Origin: Pseudomonas sp. Tri1
GTDB taxonomy: Bacteria > Pseudomonadota > Gammaproteobacteria > Pseudomonadales > Pseudomonadaceae
Assembly (NCBI RefSeq): GCF_017968885.1
Contig: NZ_CP072913.1
Span: 434,001-498,000 of the forward strand
DNA: 64,000 nucleotides
Reading direction: 5' to 3'
Numbering within the stretch: the stretch's first letter is position 1; every line of letters starts with the position of its first letter. Below the pieces are notes generated by a model, which did not search any database, was not told the DNA's origin, and saw only the letters and a program-made list of their open reading frames with translations. A program made the translations under genes and the position numbers. Below are positions 44,192-52,038 of the stretch, one piece after another.

Positions 44192-45400
44192 ATGCCGACC
44201 TTCGACTACCGGGCCGAAGATGCCCAGGGCCGACGCTGCAAGGGCCGGGTGGAAGGCGACAGCCCCCGGCATGCCCGTCAGTTGTTGCGCGAGCGCGGCT
44301 TGCTGCCCAGCGAGCTGCGTGAAGCCGGGGAGTCGCGAACCATCGGCATCCGGCCTGCTGGGGGGCGTCTGAGTCCGGCTGATCTGGCGTTGCTGACACT
44401 GCAGCTTTCCACCCTGATCCAGGCCGGCCTGCCCCTCGAGGAAGCACTCGGTGCGGTGGCGCAACAGAGCCAGAAACGCCGCGTTGCCCATCTGTTGTCG
44501 GCGGTGCGCAGTCGTGTAATGGAAGGCCACGCGTTGGCGACTGCGCTGAGGGCCTTTCCCCAGGCGTTTCCCGAGCTGTTCTGCGCCACCGTTGCGGCCG
44601 GCGAGCAATCCGGCCACTTGGGTCAGGTGCTGGAGCAATTGGCGAACTACACCCAGGCGCGCCAGGCGTCGCGCCAGCGCATTCAACTGGCGTTGGTGTA
44701 TCCGCTGATTCTGCTGCTGGCCTGCGTCGCGATCGTCGCGTTCCTGCTGGGCTACGTGGTACCGGATGTGGTGAAGATTTTCGTCGACAGCGGCCAATCG
44801 TTGCCTTGGCTGACCCAGGCGCTGATCGCGGTGAGCGATGGCTTGCGCCGCTATGGCCTGCTGCTGCTCGGCGCGTTGGCTGGGTTGCTTGGCCTATGGC
44901 GCTGGAGCCTGCGCCAACCGGTGTGGCGCCTGCGTTGGCATCGCCTGCTGCTCAGGTTGCCGTTGTTGGGCGAGGTGCTGCGGGCGATGGAAGCTGCTCG
45001 CTTCGCCAGCACCCTGGCGATCCTGAGCAAAAGCGCAGTGCCGTTGGTGGAGGCCCTGCACATCGCCGCCCAGGTAATCGGCAACCTGGCCATTCGCGCG
45101 CGCATGGCCGACGTCGCCCGTTCGGTCCGCGAGGGCGGGACCCTGACCCGTGCCCTGGAGCTCGGCGGGGATATCCCGCCGCTGATGCTGCACATGATTG
45201 CCAGCGGCGAACGCGCCGGCGAACTCGACAGCATGTTGGCCCGGGCCGCCGAACAACAGGAGGCCAGCCTCGCGGCGCGCATCGCGCTGGTGGTGAGCCT
45301 TTTCGAACCGGCCATGTTGGTGCTGATGGGCGGCGTCGTGCTGCTGATCGTCATGGCCATTCTGCTTCCTATCTTGAGCCTCAACCAATTGGTGAATTGA
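44192..45400 (+). CDS. gspF: Type II secretion inner-membrane platform protein GspF
   Basis: A 402-residue polytopic protein with two repeated cytoplasmic domains (LSTLIQAGLPLEEALGAVAQ; LAILSKSAVPLVEALHIAAQ) and three membrane helices (LVYPLILLLACVAIVAFLL and LVLMGGVVLLIVMAILLPI are the clearest). MPTFDYRAEDAQGR is the family N-terminus and follows AGGAGGATTAG. It connects GspE with the pseudopilus. Confidence 0.96.
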   Translation: MPTFDYRAEDAQGRRCKGRVEGDSPRHARQLLRERGLLPSELREAGESRTIGIRPAGGRLSPADLALLTLQLSTLIQAGLPLEEALGAVAQQSQKRRVAHLLSAVRSRVMEGHALATALRAFPQAFPELFCATVAAGEQSGHLGQVLEQLANYTQARQASRQRIQLALVYPLILLLACVAIVAFLLGYVVPDVVKIFVDSGQSLPWLTQALIAVSDGLRRYGLLLLGALAGLLGLWRWSLRQPVWRLRWHRLLLRLPLLGEVLRAMEAARFASTLAILSKSAVPLVEALHIAAQVIGNLAIRARMADVARSVREGGTLTRALELGGDIPPLMLHMIASGERAGELDSMLARAAEQQEASLAARIALVVSLFEPAMLVLMGGVVLLIVMAILLPILSLNQLVN

Positions 45401-45403
45401 CCC

Positions 45404-45859
45404 ATGAAACTTGAAAACAACCGACCGGCCCGTCCTCAGCGCGGCTTCACCCTGATCGAAATCATGGTGGTGGTGGTCATCATCGGTGTCCTCGGCGCCA
45501 TTGTCGTGCCGCAGTTCATGAGCCGGCCCGATCAAGCCAAGGTCACCGCCGCTCGCACCGACATCCAGGCGATTGCCACGGCTCTGGAAATGTACCGTCT
45601 CGACAACGCTCATTACCCTTCGACCCAGCAAGGCCTGGAGGCGCTGAGCAAGCGTCCGTCCGGTACGCCGGTGGCAAAGAACTGGAACCCCCAGGGTTAC
45701 CTGAAAAGCTTGCCGATCGATCCCTGGGGCACGCCATACCAGTTCCTCAACCCCGGCCTCAGGTCACTCGATGGCGGCTATGACCTGTACTCGCTGGGCG
45801 CCGACGGCGTGCCAGGCGGCGAGGGCTTTGCTGCCGACATCGGCAATTGGGCCGAGTGA
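45404..45859 (+). CDS. gspG: Type II secretion major pseudopilin GspG
   Basis: A 151-residue pseudopilin. The prepilin site is RPQRG|FTLIEIMVVVVI, with Glu at +5; the C-terminal globular part keeps the NPGLRSLDGGYDLYSLGADG region that binds calcium in this family. Cleavage and methylation would be done by a prepilin peptidase not encoded here, presumably PilD. Starts 3 bp after gspF. Confidence 0.97.
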   Translation: MKLENNRPARPQRGFTLIEIMVVVVIIGVLGAIVVPQFMSRPDQAKVTAARTDIQAIATALEMYRLDNAHYPSTQQGLEALSKRPSGTPVAKNWNPQGYLKSLPIDPWGTPYQFLNPGLRSLDGGYDLYSLGADGVPGGEGFAADIGNWAE

Positions 45860-45861
45860 AC

Positions 45862-46329
45862 ATGGGCCGTCATTCTCGGGGGTTCACCTTGCTGGAACTG
45901 ATGGTTGTCATTGTGTTGATCGGGGTGGTGGTGGGCATGGTCAGTCTGGCTATCGGCCCGAGCCCGACGCGTGAGGCCCGACAGCAAGCCCAGGACTTCA
46001 TCCGTGTGGTGCAGCAACTGCGCGAACGCGCGGTACTGGATGGGCAGGAGTACGGGGTGCGCCTACAGCCACGTGGCTATCAGGCATTGCGACTTGAGTC
46101 TCTGGGCTGGACAGCGGTGTCGGCAGTGCATCGGCTGCCTGAAAGCCTGACGCTTGGGCTGGAGCAGGATGGCCATCTCCTGACGCTTGACGATGCCCAA
46201 GGCCCGCCACAGTTGTTGATGCTCAGCAGTGACGAGATCAGTGCGTTCAGGTTGTTCATCAAAGTCGCAGGCCAGACTATTTCCCAGGTCGTGAGTGATG
46301 GCTTGGCGGAGCCGCTGATCGATGAATGA
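45862..46329 (+). CDS. gspH: Type II secretion minor pseudopilin GspH
   Basis: A 155-residue pseudopilin with the prepilin site RHSRG|FTLLELMVVIVLIG (Glu at +5). ATG at MGRHSRG is used; a GTG two codons earlier that overlaps the gspG stop is an alternative. It is expected near the base or tip of the pseudopilus. Overlaps gspI by eight bases. Confidence 0.9.
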   Translation: MGRHSRGFTLLELMVVIVLIGVVVGMVSLAIGPSPTREARQQAQDFIRVVQQLRERAVLDGQEYGVRLQPRGYQALRLESLGWTAVSAVHRLPESLTLGLEQDGHLLTLDDAQGPPQLLMLSSDEISAFRLFIKVAGQTISQVVSDGLAEPLIDE

Positions 46330-46708
46330 CGCTCGCAAGCTGGCCGCCGATTGCCAGGGGTTCACGTTGTTGGAGGTGATGATCGCGCTGGCGATTTTCG
46401 CCACGTTGGCGGCTGCGGTGCTGTCGGCCAGCCAGTTCGTGCTCAAGCAAAGCGCCGGGCTTGAGGACCGTCTGTTCGGTGCCTGGCTGGCGGACAACCA
46501 GCTCAGCGAGCTGCGTCTGCAAGCCGCTACGCCGCTTGGTCAACAGCGCCTGGCTCGGCACCTGGATCAGCGCGACTGGATCTTGCAACAGCGTGTCGCC
46601 CCGGCCCGCGACCCGCGCCTGCTTCAGGTCGAGATCCAGGTCAGCCGGGCCGGAGGCCCAACTGTCGTGCACCGCACTACCGGATGGATCCGCAACCATC
46701 ATGAATAG
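46322..46708 (+). CDS. gspI: Type II secretion minor pseudopilin GspI
   Basis: A 128-residue pseudopilin with the site ADCQG|FTLLEVMIALAIFATL. GspI forms the tip complex with GspJ and GspK. It overlaps both gspH and gspJ by eight bases. Confidence 0.94.
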   Translation: MNDARKLAADCQGFTLLEVMIALAIFATLAAAVLSASQFVLKQSAGLEDRLFGAWLADNQLSELRLQAATPLGQQRLARHLDQRDWILQQRVAPARDPRLLQVEIQVSRAGGPTVVHRTTGWIRNHHE

Positions 46709-47234
46709 GCAGTCGGGCTTCACCTTGTTGGAACTGGTCATCGCCATCGCCATTTTTGCCCTGCTTGGCCTGGCCAGTTGGCGCCTGTTCGACAGTGTCG
46801 TGCGTACCCAGCAGGGCGCCGGTCAACATGAGCGTGAAGTCAGGGCCTTGCAGCGCGCCGTGGGAGTCATCGAACGGGATGCGTGGCAGGTCGTTACCGA
46901 TTCCATCGTGCTCGCGTCAGGGCGCCTGCAATTGCAGCGTAGCCATTGGCCCAATCCACTGGACCAGCCACGCAGCGAGCGGCAAACGGTGAGCTATCGA
47001 CTCGAGGGCGCGGTGTTGTGGCGTGACAGTCGCGGTGAAGGGCCGGTCATCGTGCAACCGCAGAAATTGCTCGAGGACGTACGCAGCCTGAGCTGGCGTG
47101 TGTTCGATGTGCAACGGGGCTGGCACGGCGAAACCGTGCGCGGCAATGCGCCGCTGGCGTTGGAACTGGTGATTTCCACGGGGCGTTTTCGGCAGATCCG
47201 CCGTGTGCTGCTGTTGCCTGGAGCGTTGCCGTGA
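46701..47234 (+). CDS. gspJ: Type II secretion minor pseudopilin GspJ
   Basis: A 177-residue pseudopilin with the site NRQSG|FTLLELVIAIAIFALL. The ATG inside the end of gspI gives a standard short leader; the frame is open upstream but only as a shadow of gspI. Part of the GspI-J-K tip. Confidence 0.94.
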   Translation: MNRQSGFTLLELVIAIAIFALLGLASWRLFDSVVRTQQGAGQHEREVRALQRAVGVIERDAWQVVTDSIVLASGRLQLQRSHWPNPLDQPRSERQTVSYRLEGAVLWRDSRGEGPVIVQPQKLLEDVRSLSWRVFDVQRGWHGETVRGNAPLALELVISTGRFRQIRRVLLLPGALP

Positions 47235-48076
47235 ACCGACAACGGGGCGTGGCGCTGATCAGTGTGTTGTTGGTCCTGAGCCTGGCGCTGCTGCTCACCG
47301 GCGGCATGCTGCGCAGCCATCGCCTGTTGTTGCAGAGCAGCGCCCAGCAGTTGCAGTACGTCCAGCTACGTCAACTGGGGCTGGCCGCTGAAGCCTGGGC
47401 GCAGGCGGTGTTGGAAGGCAGCGCGATAACCTCGTCCGGGCCGGTAGACCTGAGCCAGGATTGGGCCCGGCTCAAGCCTGCATTCGAGAGGGAAGACGCC
47501 GAGATTCACATCGATATCCAGGATTTGTCCGGGCGTCTGAACCTCAACGCGTTACTGGTCCAGGGCCAAACCGATCAAATCACGCTTGGCCGTTGGACGC
47601 GATTGTTGGCGTTGCTGGATTTGCCCGCGCTGTCGTTGCCCCAGGTCGGAGTGGTGCAGGAGTTGAGTCAACTGCGCCTTTTGCCGGGCTTCGACGGCCA
47701 GACGCTGCGGCGCCTGGAACCTTGGGTGGTGTTGCTGCCCAAGGACGCGAAGCTGAATATCAACACCGCCCCGCAACTATTACTGATGACCCTGTACGGC
47801 ATGGAAGAGGGTCCGGCCAAGGCGTTGGTCAACCAGCGTTCTCACACGCCCTACGCCAGCGTGCAGGCCTTTACCAATGACCCGCTGTTGTCCGGGGTGG
47901 GCGTCGGCAGCCATGGCTTGGGCGTGAGCAGCCGCTGGTTCCGAATCACCGTGAGCGTGACCCGCGCCGGCAGCCGTCTGCGCCTGGCCTCGGACATTGA
48001 GCGCGACCCCGTTAGCGGACGCTGGACGGTGACTCAGCGTCGTTTTTTACCCATCAGCCCCAGTGAGCGCCCTTAG
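47231..48076 (+). CDS. gspK: Type II secretion minor pseudopilin GspK (GTG start)
   Basis: A 281-residue large minor pseudopilin. Site MNRQRG|VALISVLLVLSLALL lacks Glu at +5, as is typical of GspK, which caps the pseudopilus. LSGRLNLNALLVQ and LNINTAPQLLLMTLYG are conserved helix-hairpin-type segments. Start is GTG, overlapping gspJ by four bases. The stop directly abuts gspL. Confidence 0.95.
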   Translation: MNRQRGVALISVLLVLSLALLLTGGMLRSHRLLLQSSAQQLQYVQLRQLGLAAEAWAQAVLEGSAITSSGPVDLSQDWARLKPAFEREDAEIHIDIQDLSGRLNLNALLVQGQTDQITLGRWTRLLALLDLPALSLPQVGVVQELSQLRLLPGFDGQTLRRLEPWVVLLPKDAKLNINTAPQLLLMTLYGMEEGPAKALVNQRSHTPYASVQAFTNDPLLSGVGVGSHGLGVSSRWFRITVSVTRAGSRLRLASDIERDPVSGRWTVTQRRFLPISPSERP

Positions 48077-49180
48077 ATGAAAACCTGGCTTTACCTGACG
48101 CCCGACGGCATGGAGGCGCCTTGCGCCAACTGGCCGTGTTGCGTGTGGTCGCCCACGGGCGAACGGCGTTACCTGCCCTTGCATGAAGCCGCCCGCGAGT
48201 TGCACGGGCGAGTCGTCGACGTGCTGTTGCCGATGGAAATGTGCAGTTGGCTGCGCAGCGATCCGTGGCCCTCTCGACGCCAGCCGCGACCCCAGGCCCT
48301 GGCGTTCGCCATCGAAGAACAGTTGAGTGAAAACCTGGAGACGTTGCACATCAGCGTCGGTGAACGCGACCGTCAGCAGTGCTATCCGCTGATGGTGACC
48401 GGGCGCTCTCGGTTCCAGGCGATGCTGGCGCTATTGGCCGAGCTAGGCCTCGATGTACGCGCGATGCATGTCGACGCCGACCTGCTACCCGATGACAAGG
48501 CTTTCGCCGTGCGCTGGTTCGGTCGCTGGCTGTTGGGCGGAGCGCTGGCGGCACGGGTGTCGTTGTCGGCCCGGGCCATGGCAACGCTCAAGCCTGAGCT
48601 GCCCGAGGACATCCACTGGCTGGACGAGGGCCGTGATCGCGAAGGCATCGATGAGTGGTTGCTCAGCGCTGGCGGACACCCTATCGACCTGTTGCAGGGC
48701 GAGTTTCGTCGACGTCGCCAGCCATTGCCGTGGCGTGGCGTAGCGGTTACCGCGTTGGGATTGTTATTGCTCACCTGGGCATTGAGCGAAGCCCGTGTAC
48801 GCTTTCTGGAAAGCGAAACCCGGCGCCTGTACGTTCAGAGTGAGCAGCGCTTCAGGTCGCTGTATCCCGAGCAAACCCGGATCGTCGACCTGGCAGCGCA
48901 GTTCCAGGCGTTGCACAGTCGCCGTGGGCAAAGCCAGGACACCCAGGTCGCGCGTCTGGTCCGTCTGACAGAACAGGTCATTGGCGCGACCAACGTCGAA
49001 GTGCAGCGCATCGACTTTCGGGAAAACGAAGGTTGGAAAGTCCAGCTGACGGCCAACAGCTTCGTCGAGCTTGAGCAACTGCGTGAGCGCGGCCAGCAAA
49101 ACGGACTGCCCGTTTCCCTGGGCAGCGCCAGCAAACAAAACAACCGAGTGCAGGCCACCCTCACGTTGGAGAACAGTTGA
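48077..49180 (+). CDS. gspL: Type II secretion protein GspL
   Basis: A 367-residue bitopic protein: a cytoplasmic actin-like domain that binds GspE (about residues 1-215), a membrane helix (GVAVTALGLLLLTWALSEA) and a periplasmic ferredoxin-like domain. It anchors GspE to the membrane. Its ATG follows the gspK stop with no gap. Confidence 0.93.
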   Translation: MKTWLYLTPDGMEAPCANWPCCVWSPTGERRYLPLHEAARELHGRVVDVLLPMEMCSWLRSDPWPSRRQPRPQALAFAIEEQLSENLETLHISVGERDRQQCYPLMVTGRSRFQAMLALLAELGLDVRAMHVDADLLPDDKAFAVRWFGRWLLGGALAARVSLSARAMATLKPELPEDIHWLDEGRDREGIDEWLLSAGGHPIDLLQGEFRRRRQPLPWRGVAVTALGLLLLTWALSEARVRFLESETRRLYVQSEQRFRSLYPEQTRIVDLAAQFQALHSRRGQSQDTQVARLVRLTEQVIGATNVEVQRIDFRENEGWKVQLTANSFVELEQLRERGQQNGLPVSLGSASKQNNRVQATLTLENS

Positions 49181-49626
49181 TGAACTTCAATAGCCTGAAA
49201 CGGGCCTGGGGAAGGGTGTCACGCCGCGAGCAAGGATTGTTGCTGGGCCTCGCCGTGCTGTTGCTGATAGTCGTGGCCTACACCTCGATCTGGCAACCCA
49301 CACGGCAACGGCTGGAGGTTGCCGAGCGCCAGTATCGCCAACAGGCCGAGCTGCACGCCCGGATCCAACGCGCCGAGCCCGCCCGGGATACGGCTGCCAC
49401 GACACAGCCTTTGTCGGTGCGCGTCAATGACAGTGCGACTGCGGCGGGGTTGGACATCGCCGAGATGGAGGTCGACGGCGATTCGTTGCGACTGGCCGTC
49501 AGTGGCGATGCCAATCAGTTGCTCCATTGGTTGAATCAACGTGAACAGGAGGGCGCGGCGCTGCAGTCGCTGACCTTGGAGGCACGTAATCGTGTGTTGG
49601 AGGCACGGGTGATGTTGCGTCAATGA
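49180..49626 (+). CDS. gspM: Type II secretion protein GspM
   Basis: A 148-residue bitopic protein with the helix GLLLGLAVLLLIVVAYTSIW and a periplasmic domain; partner of GspL. ATG overlaps the gspL stop by one base; TTG three bases earlier is an alternative. It is the last gene of the operon: no gspN, gspO or pilotin follows, and the convergent MFS gene ends 22 bp away. Confidence 0.92.
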   Translation: MNFNSLKRAWGRVSRREQGLLLGLAVLLLIVVAYTSIWQPTRQRLEVAERQYRQQAELHARIQRAEPARDTAATTQPLSVRVNDSATAAGLDIAEMEVDGDSLRLAVSGDANQLLHWLNQREQEGAALQSLTLEARNRVLEARVMLRQ

Positions 49627-49648
49627 TCGACCGGTGAATGGGTGATGG

Positions 49649-50926
49649 CTAAACCTGCACATTCCCCGGCAACAACGGCAACTTCGCCAGTTTCACCGCC
49701 ACCAGCAACGCCACCACCAGCAATGTGCCGATGAACAGACCGACACCGTTCCACCCACCCAGGTGCCACGCCACGCCGCCCGCCGTACCCGCAACACTCG
49801 ACCCGGCGTAATAGCTGAACAGGTACAGCGACGATGCCTGGCCCTTGGCCTTGAGGGCGCGGCGGCCGATCCAGCTGCTGGCGACCGAATGCGCGCCGAA
49901 GAAGCCGAAGGTGAACACCAGCATGCCCAGGACCACCAGCCACAGTGGCGTGGCCATGGTCAGTGCGAGGCCGGCCAGCATCAGCGCGATGGTTGCCCAG
50001 AGCATTTTGCGCCGACCGAGTTTGTCTGCCAGTGCACCGACTTTCGCCGAGCTGTAGATACCCGACAGGTACACCACTGACAGCAACCCGACAAAGGCCT
50101 GATCCAGATGATAAGGCTCGGCCAGCAGGCGGTAGCCGATGTAGTTGAACAGCGTCACGAACGCGCCCATCAACACGAAGGCTTCGAGAAACAGCAACGG
50201 CAGGCCGGCATCGCGAAAGTGCATGGTGAAACCGTCCAGCAGGCTGCGCGGGTGCAGCGAGCGCGGCCGGAAGTTGCGTGACTCGGGCAGAATCCTCCAG
50301 AACACCGCGGCGGCGATCAGGGCCAGGCCGCCGATCACCAGCATTGCGGTGTGCCAGCTGACAAAATCGATCAAGACCCCGGTGATCAGGCGCCCGCACA
50401 TCCCGCCAATGGCGTTGCCGGCGATATACAGTCCCATCGCCAGGCCGATGTGCCTGGGGTGGATCTCCTCGCTCAAGTAGGTCATCGCGACCGCTGCCAA
50501 CCCGCTCAACGACAGGCCCACCAACGCGCGCATCATCAATACGCCTTGCCAGGTCGGCATCATGGCACTGGCAATCGTGCACACCGAGGCCGCGAACAGT
50601 GCCGCGACCATCACCGGCTTGCGGCCGATGCGGTCGGAAATCGGGCCAGTGATCAACAGGCCGATGGCGAGCAGGCCGGTCGCCACCGACAGGATCAGGC
50701 TGCTCTGCGCCGCGTTGATGGAAAACTCCTTGGACAGGAGCGGCATCATCGGTTGCACGCAATACAGCAAGGCGAATGTCGCAAAGCCACCGCTGAACAG
50801 CGCCAGCACCGTGCGCATGAACATCGGCGTGCCTTTCTCGATGTAGATGTCCTTCAATTCGGCGACGACATCATCCTGCACACGAGGTGGGATTTCATGG
50901 GCCAGTGGAGCGACAGCTGTTTTCAC
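49649..50926 (-). CDS. MFS transporter, YnfM-like (GTG start)
   Basis: A 425-residue major facilitator with about 12 membrane helices. The family loop GPISDRIGRKPVMV follows helix 2, and the second-half loop is GALADKLGRRKMLW. It resembles E. coli YnfM, whose substrate is uncertain; drug or arabinose-type export is claimed for relatives, so function is open. Start is GTG with GAGGTCC upstream. Divergent from a LysR gene, which probably controls it. Confidence 0.88.
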   Translation of the reverse strand: MKTAVAPLAHEIPPRVQDDVVAELKDIYIEKGTPMFMRTVLALFSGGFATFALLYCVQPMMPLLSKEFSINAAQSSLILSVATGLLAIGLLITGPISDRIGRKPVMVAALFAASVCTIASAMMPTWQGVLMMRALVGLSLSGLAAVAMTYLSEEIHPRHIGLAMGLYIAGNAIGGMCGRLITGVLIDFVSWHTAMLVIGGLALIAAAVFWRILPESRNFRPRSLHPRSLLDGFTMHFRDAGLPLLFLEAFVLMGAFVTLFNYIGYRLLAEPYHLDQAFVGLLSVVYLSGIYSSAKVGALADKLGRRKMLWATIALMLAGLALTMATPLWLVVLGMLVFTFGFFGAHSVASSWIGRRALKAKGQASSLYLFSYYAGSSVAGTAGGVAWHLGGWNGVGLFIGTLLVVALLVAVKLAKLPLLPGNVQV

Positions 50927-51045
50927 GGTGGACCTCGAACGAGCACGGCCAGGCAGGCAATGAAAAAAGCATATAGCCGGCTAATGTTTCTATCCAATAT
51001 ATTGTTCGACCTGTTTAAGACGTTCTGCGACCTATTGGATTGCCC

Positions 51046-51942
51046 ATGGAATTGCGTCATCTGCGTTACTTCATCGCCGTGGCCGAAGAGCTGCATTTTG
51101 GCCGCGCGGCCCTGGCCCTGGGCATCTCCCAACCGCCCTTGAGCCAGCAGATCCAGGCGCTGGAGCAGGAGATCGGTGCGCGGCTGTTCGAGCGCACCAA
51201 TCGTCGGGTCGAACTGAGCGAGGCCGGGAGGCTGTTTCTTGAAGAGGCGCGGCGGGTGCTGGTCCAGGTCGACAAGGCCGCCGACGTGGCTCGCCGTGCC
51301 CAACTGGGGGAATTGGGCGAGCTGAAAATCGGCTTCACTTCCTCGGCGCCGTTCAACTCGACCATTCCCCAAGCGATTTTCACGTTCCGCCAACGTTTTC
51401 CAGCCGTGCACCTGAACCTGCGGGAAATGAGCAGCACCCAGGTCGCGGATGCATTGGTGGACGAAGCGATCGAGGTGGGCATCATGCGCCCGCTTCCACT
51501 GCCCGACTCCTTGCAGGAAATCGAACTCAGCCGCGAACCGTTGGTGGCCGTGCTCAGCTCCAAGCATCCCCTGGCCCAGGGCAGCGAAGCGGGCCTGTTT
51601 CTCTCAGCGCTGGCCCAGGAACCCTTCGTATTCTTCCCCCGCAGCTACGGCAGTGGCCTCTACGCGCAACTCCTGAGCCTGGCCCGCGACGCCGGCTTCA
51701 GCCCGCACTTCGCCCAGGAAGCCGGCGAAGCCATGACCATCATCGGCCTGGTCGCGGCGGGGCTGGGCGTCTCGGTCCTGCCGGCGTCTTACCAGCGCAT
51801 GCGTATCGACGGCGTGGTCTATCGAGCGCTGCTCGACCCGGCGGCGGTGTCGGCGGTGTGGCTGGTACAGCGCAAGGACCAGCGTTCGCCGATGGCGAAG
51901 GCGTTTGTGGAGTTGCTGACTAAAAGTACGGCTGATGTTTGA
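51046..51942 (+). CDS. LysR-family transcriptional regulator, YnfL-like
   Basis: A 298-residue LysR protein. The winged helix is at residues 1-60 (MELRHLRYFIAVAEELHFGRAA; QPPLSQQIQALEQEIGARLF), followed by a periplasmic-binding-type effector domain. It is divergent from the MFS gene with 119 bp between starts, the usual layout for a LysR protein acting on its neighbour. E. coli ynfL-ynfM has the same arrangement. Confidence 0.9.
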   Translation: MELRHLRYFIAVAEELHFGRAALALGISQPPLSQQIQALEQEIGARLFERTNRRVELSEAGRLFLEEARRVLVQVDKAADVARRAQLGELGELKIGFTSSAPFNSTIPQAIFTFRQRFPAVHLNLREMSSTQVADALVDEAIEVGIMRPLPLPDSLQEIELSREPLVAVLSSKHPLAQGSEAGLFLSALAQEPFVFFPRSYGSGLYAQLLSLARDAGFSPHFAQEAGEAMTIIGLVAAGLGVSVLPASYQRMRIDGVVYRALLDPAAVSAVWLVQRKDQRSPMAKAFVELLTKSTADV

Positions 51943-51992
51943 GCTGGTGCCGAGTCAATTGGACATGATGGGCGACAAGTCAGCCTGTTTGT

Positions 51993-52016
51993 GAAGGGCG
52001 CCGTGAGGCGCCCTTC
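51993..52016. terminator. Terminator between the LysR gene and the toxin gene
   Basis: GAAGGGCGCC and GGCGCCCTTC form a perfect 10 bp stem with a GTGA loop in the convergent gap between the two genes. It can serve both strands. Confidence 0.8.
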
Positions 52017-52038
52017 TTCGAACTATTTACCGTATTCC

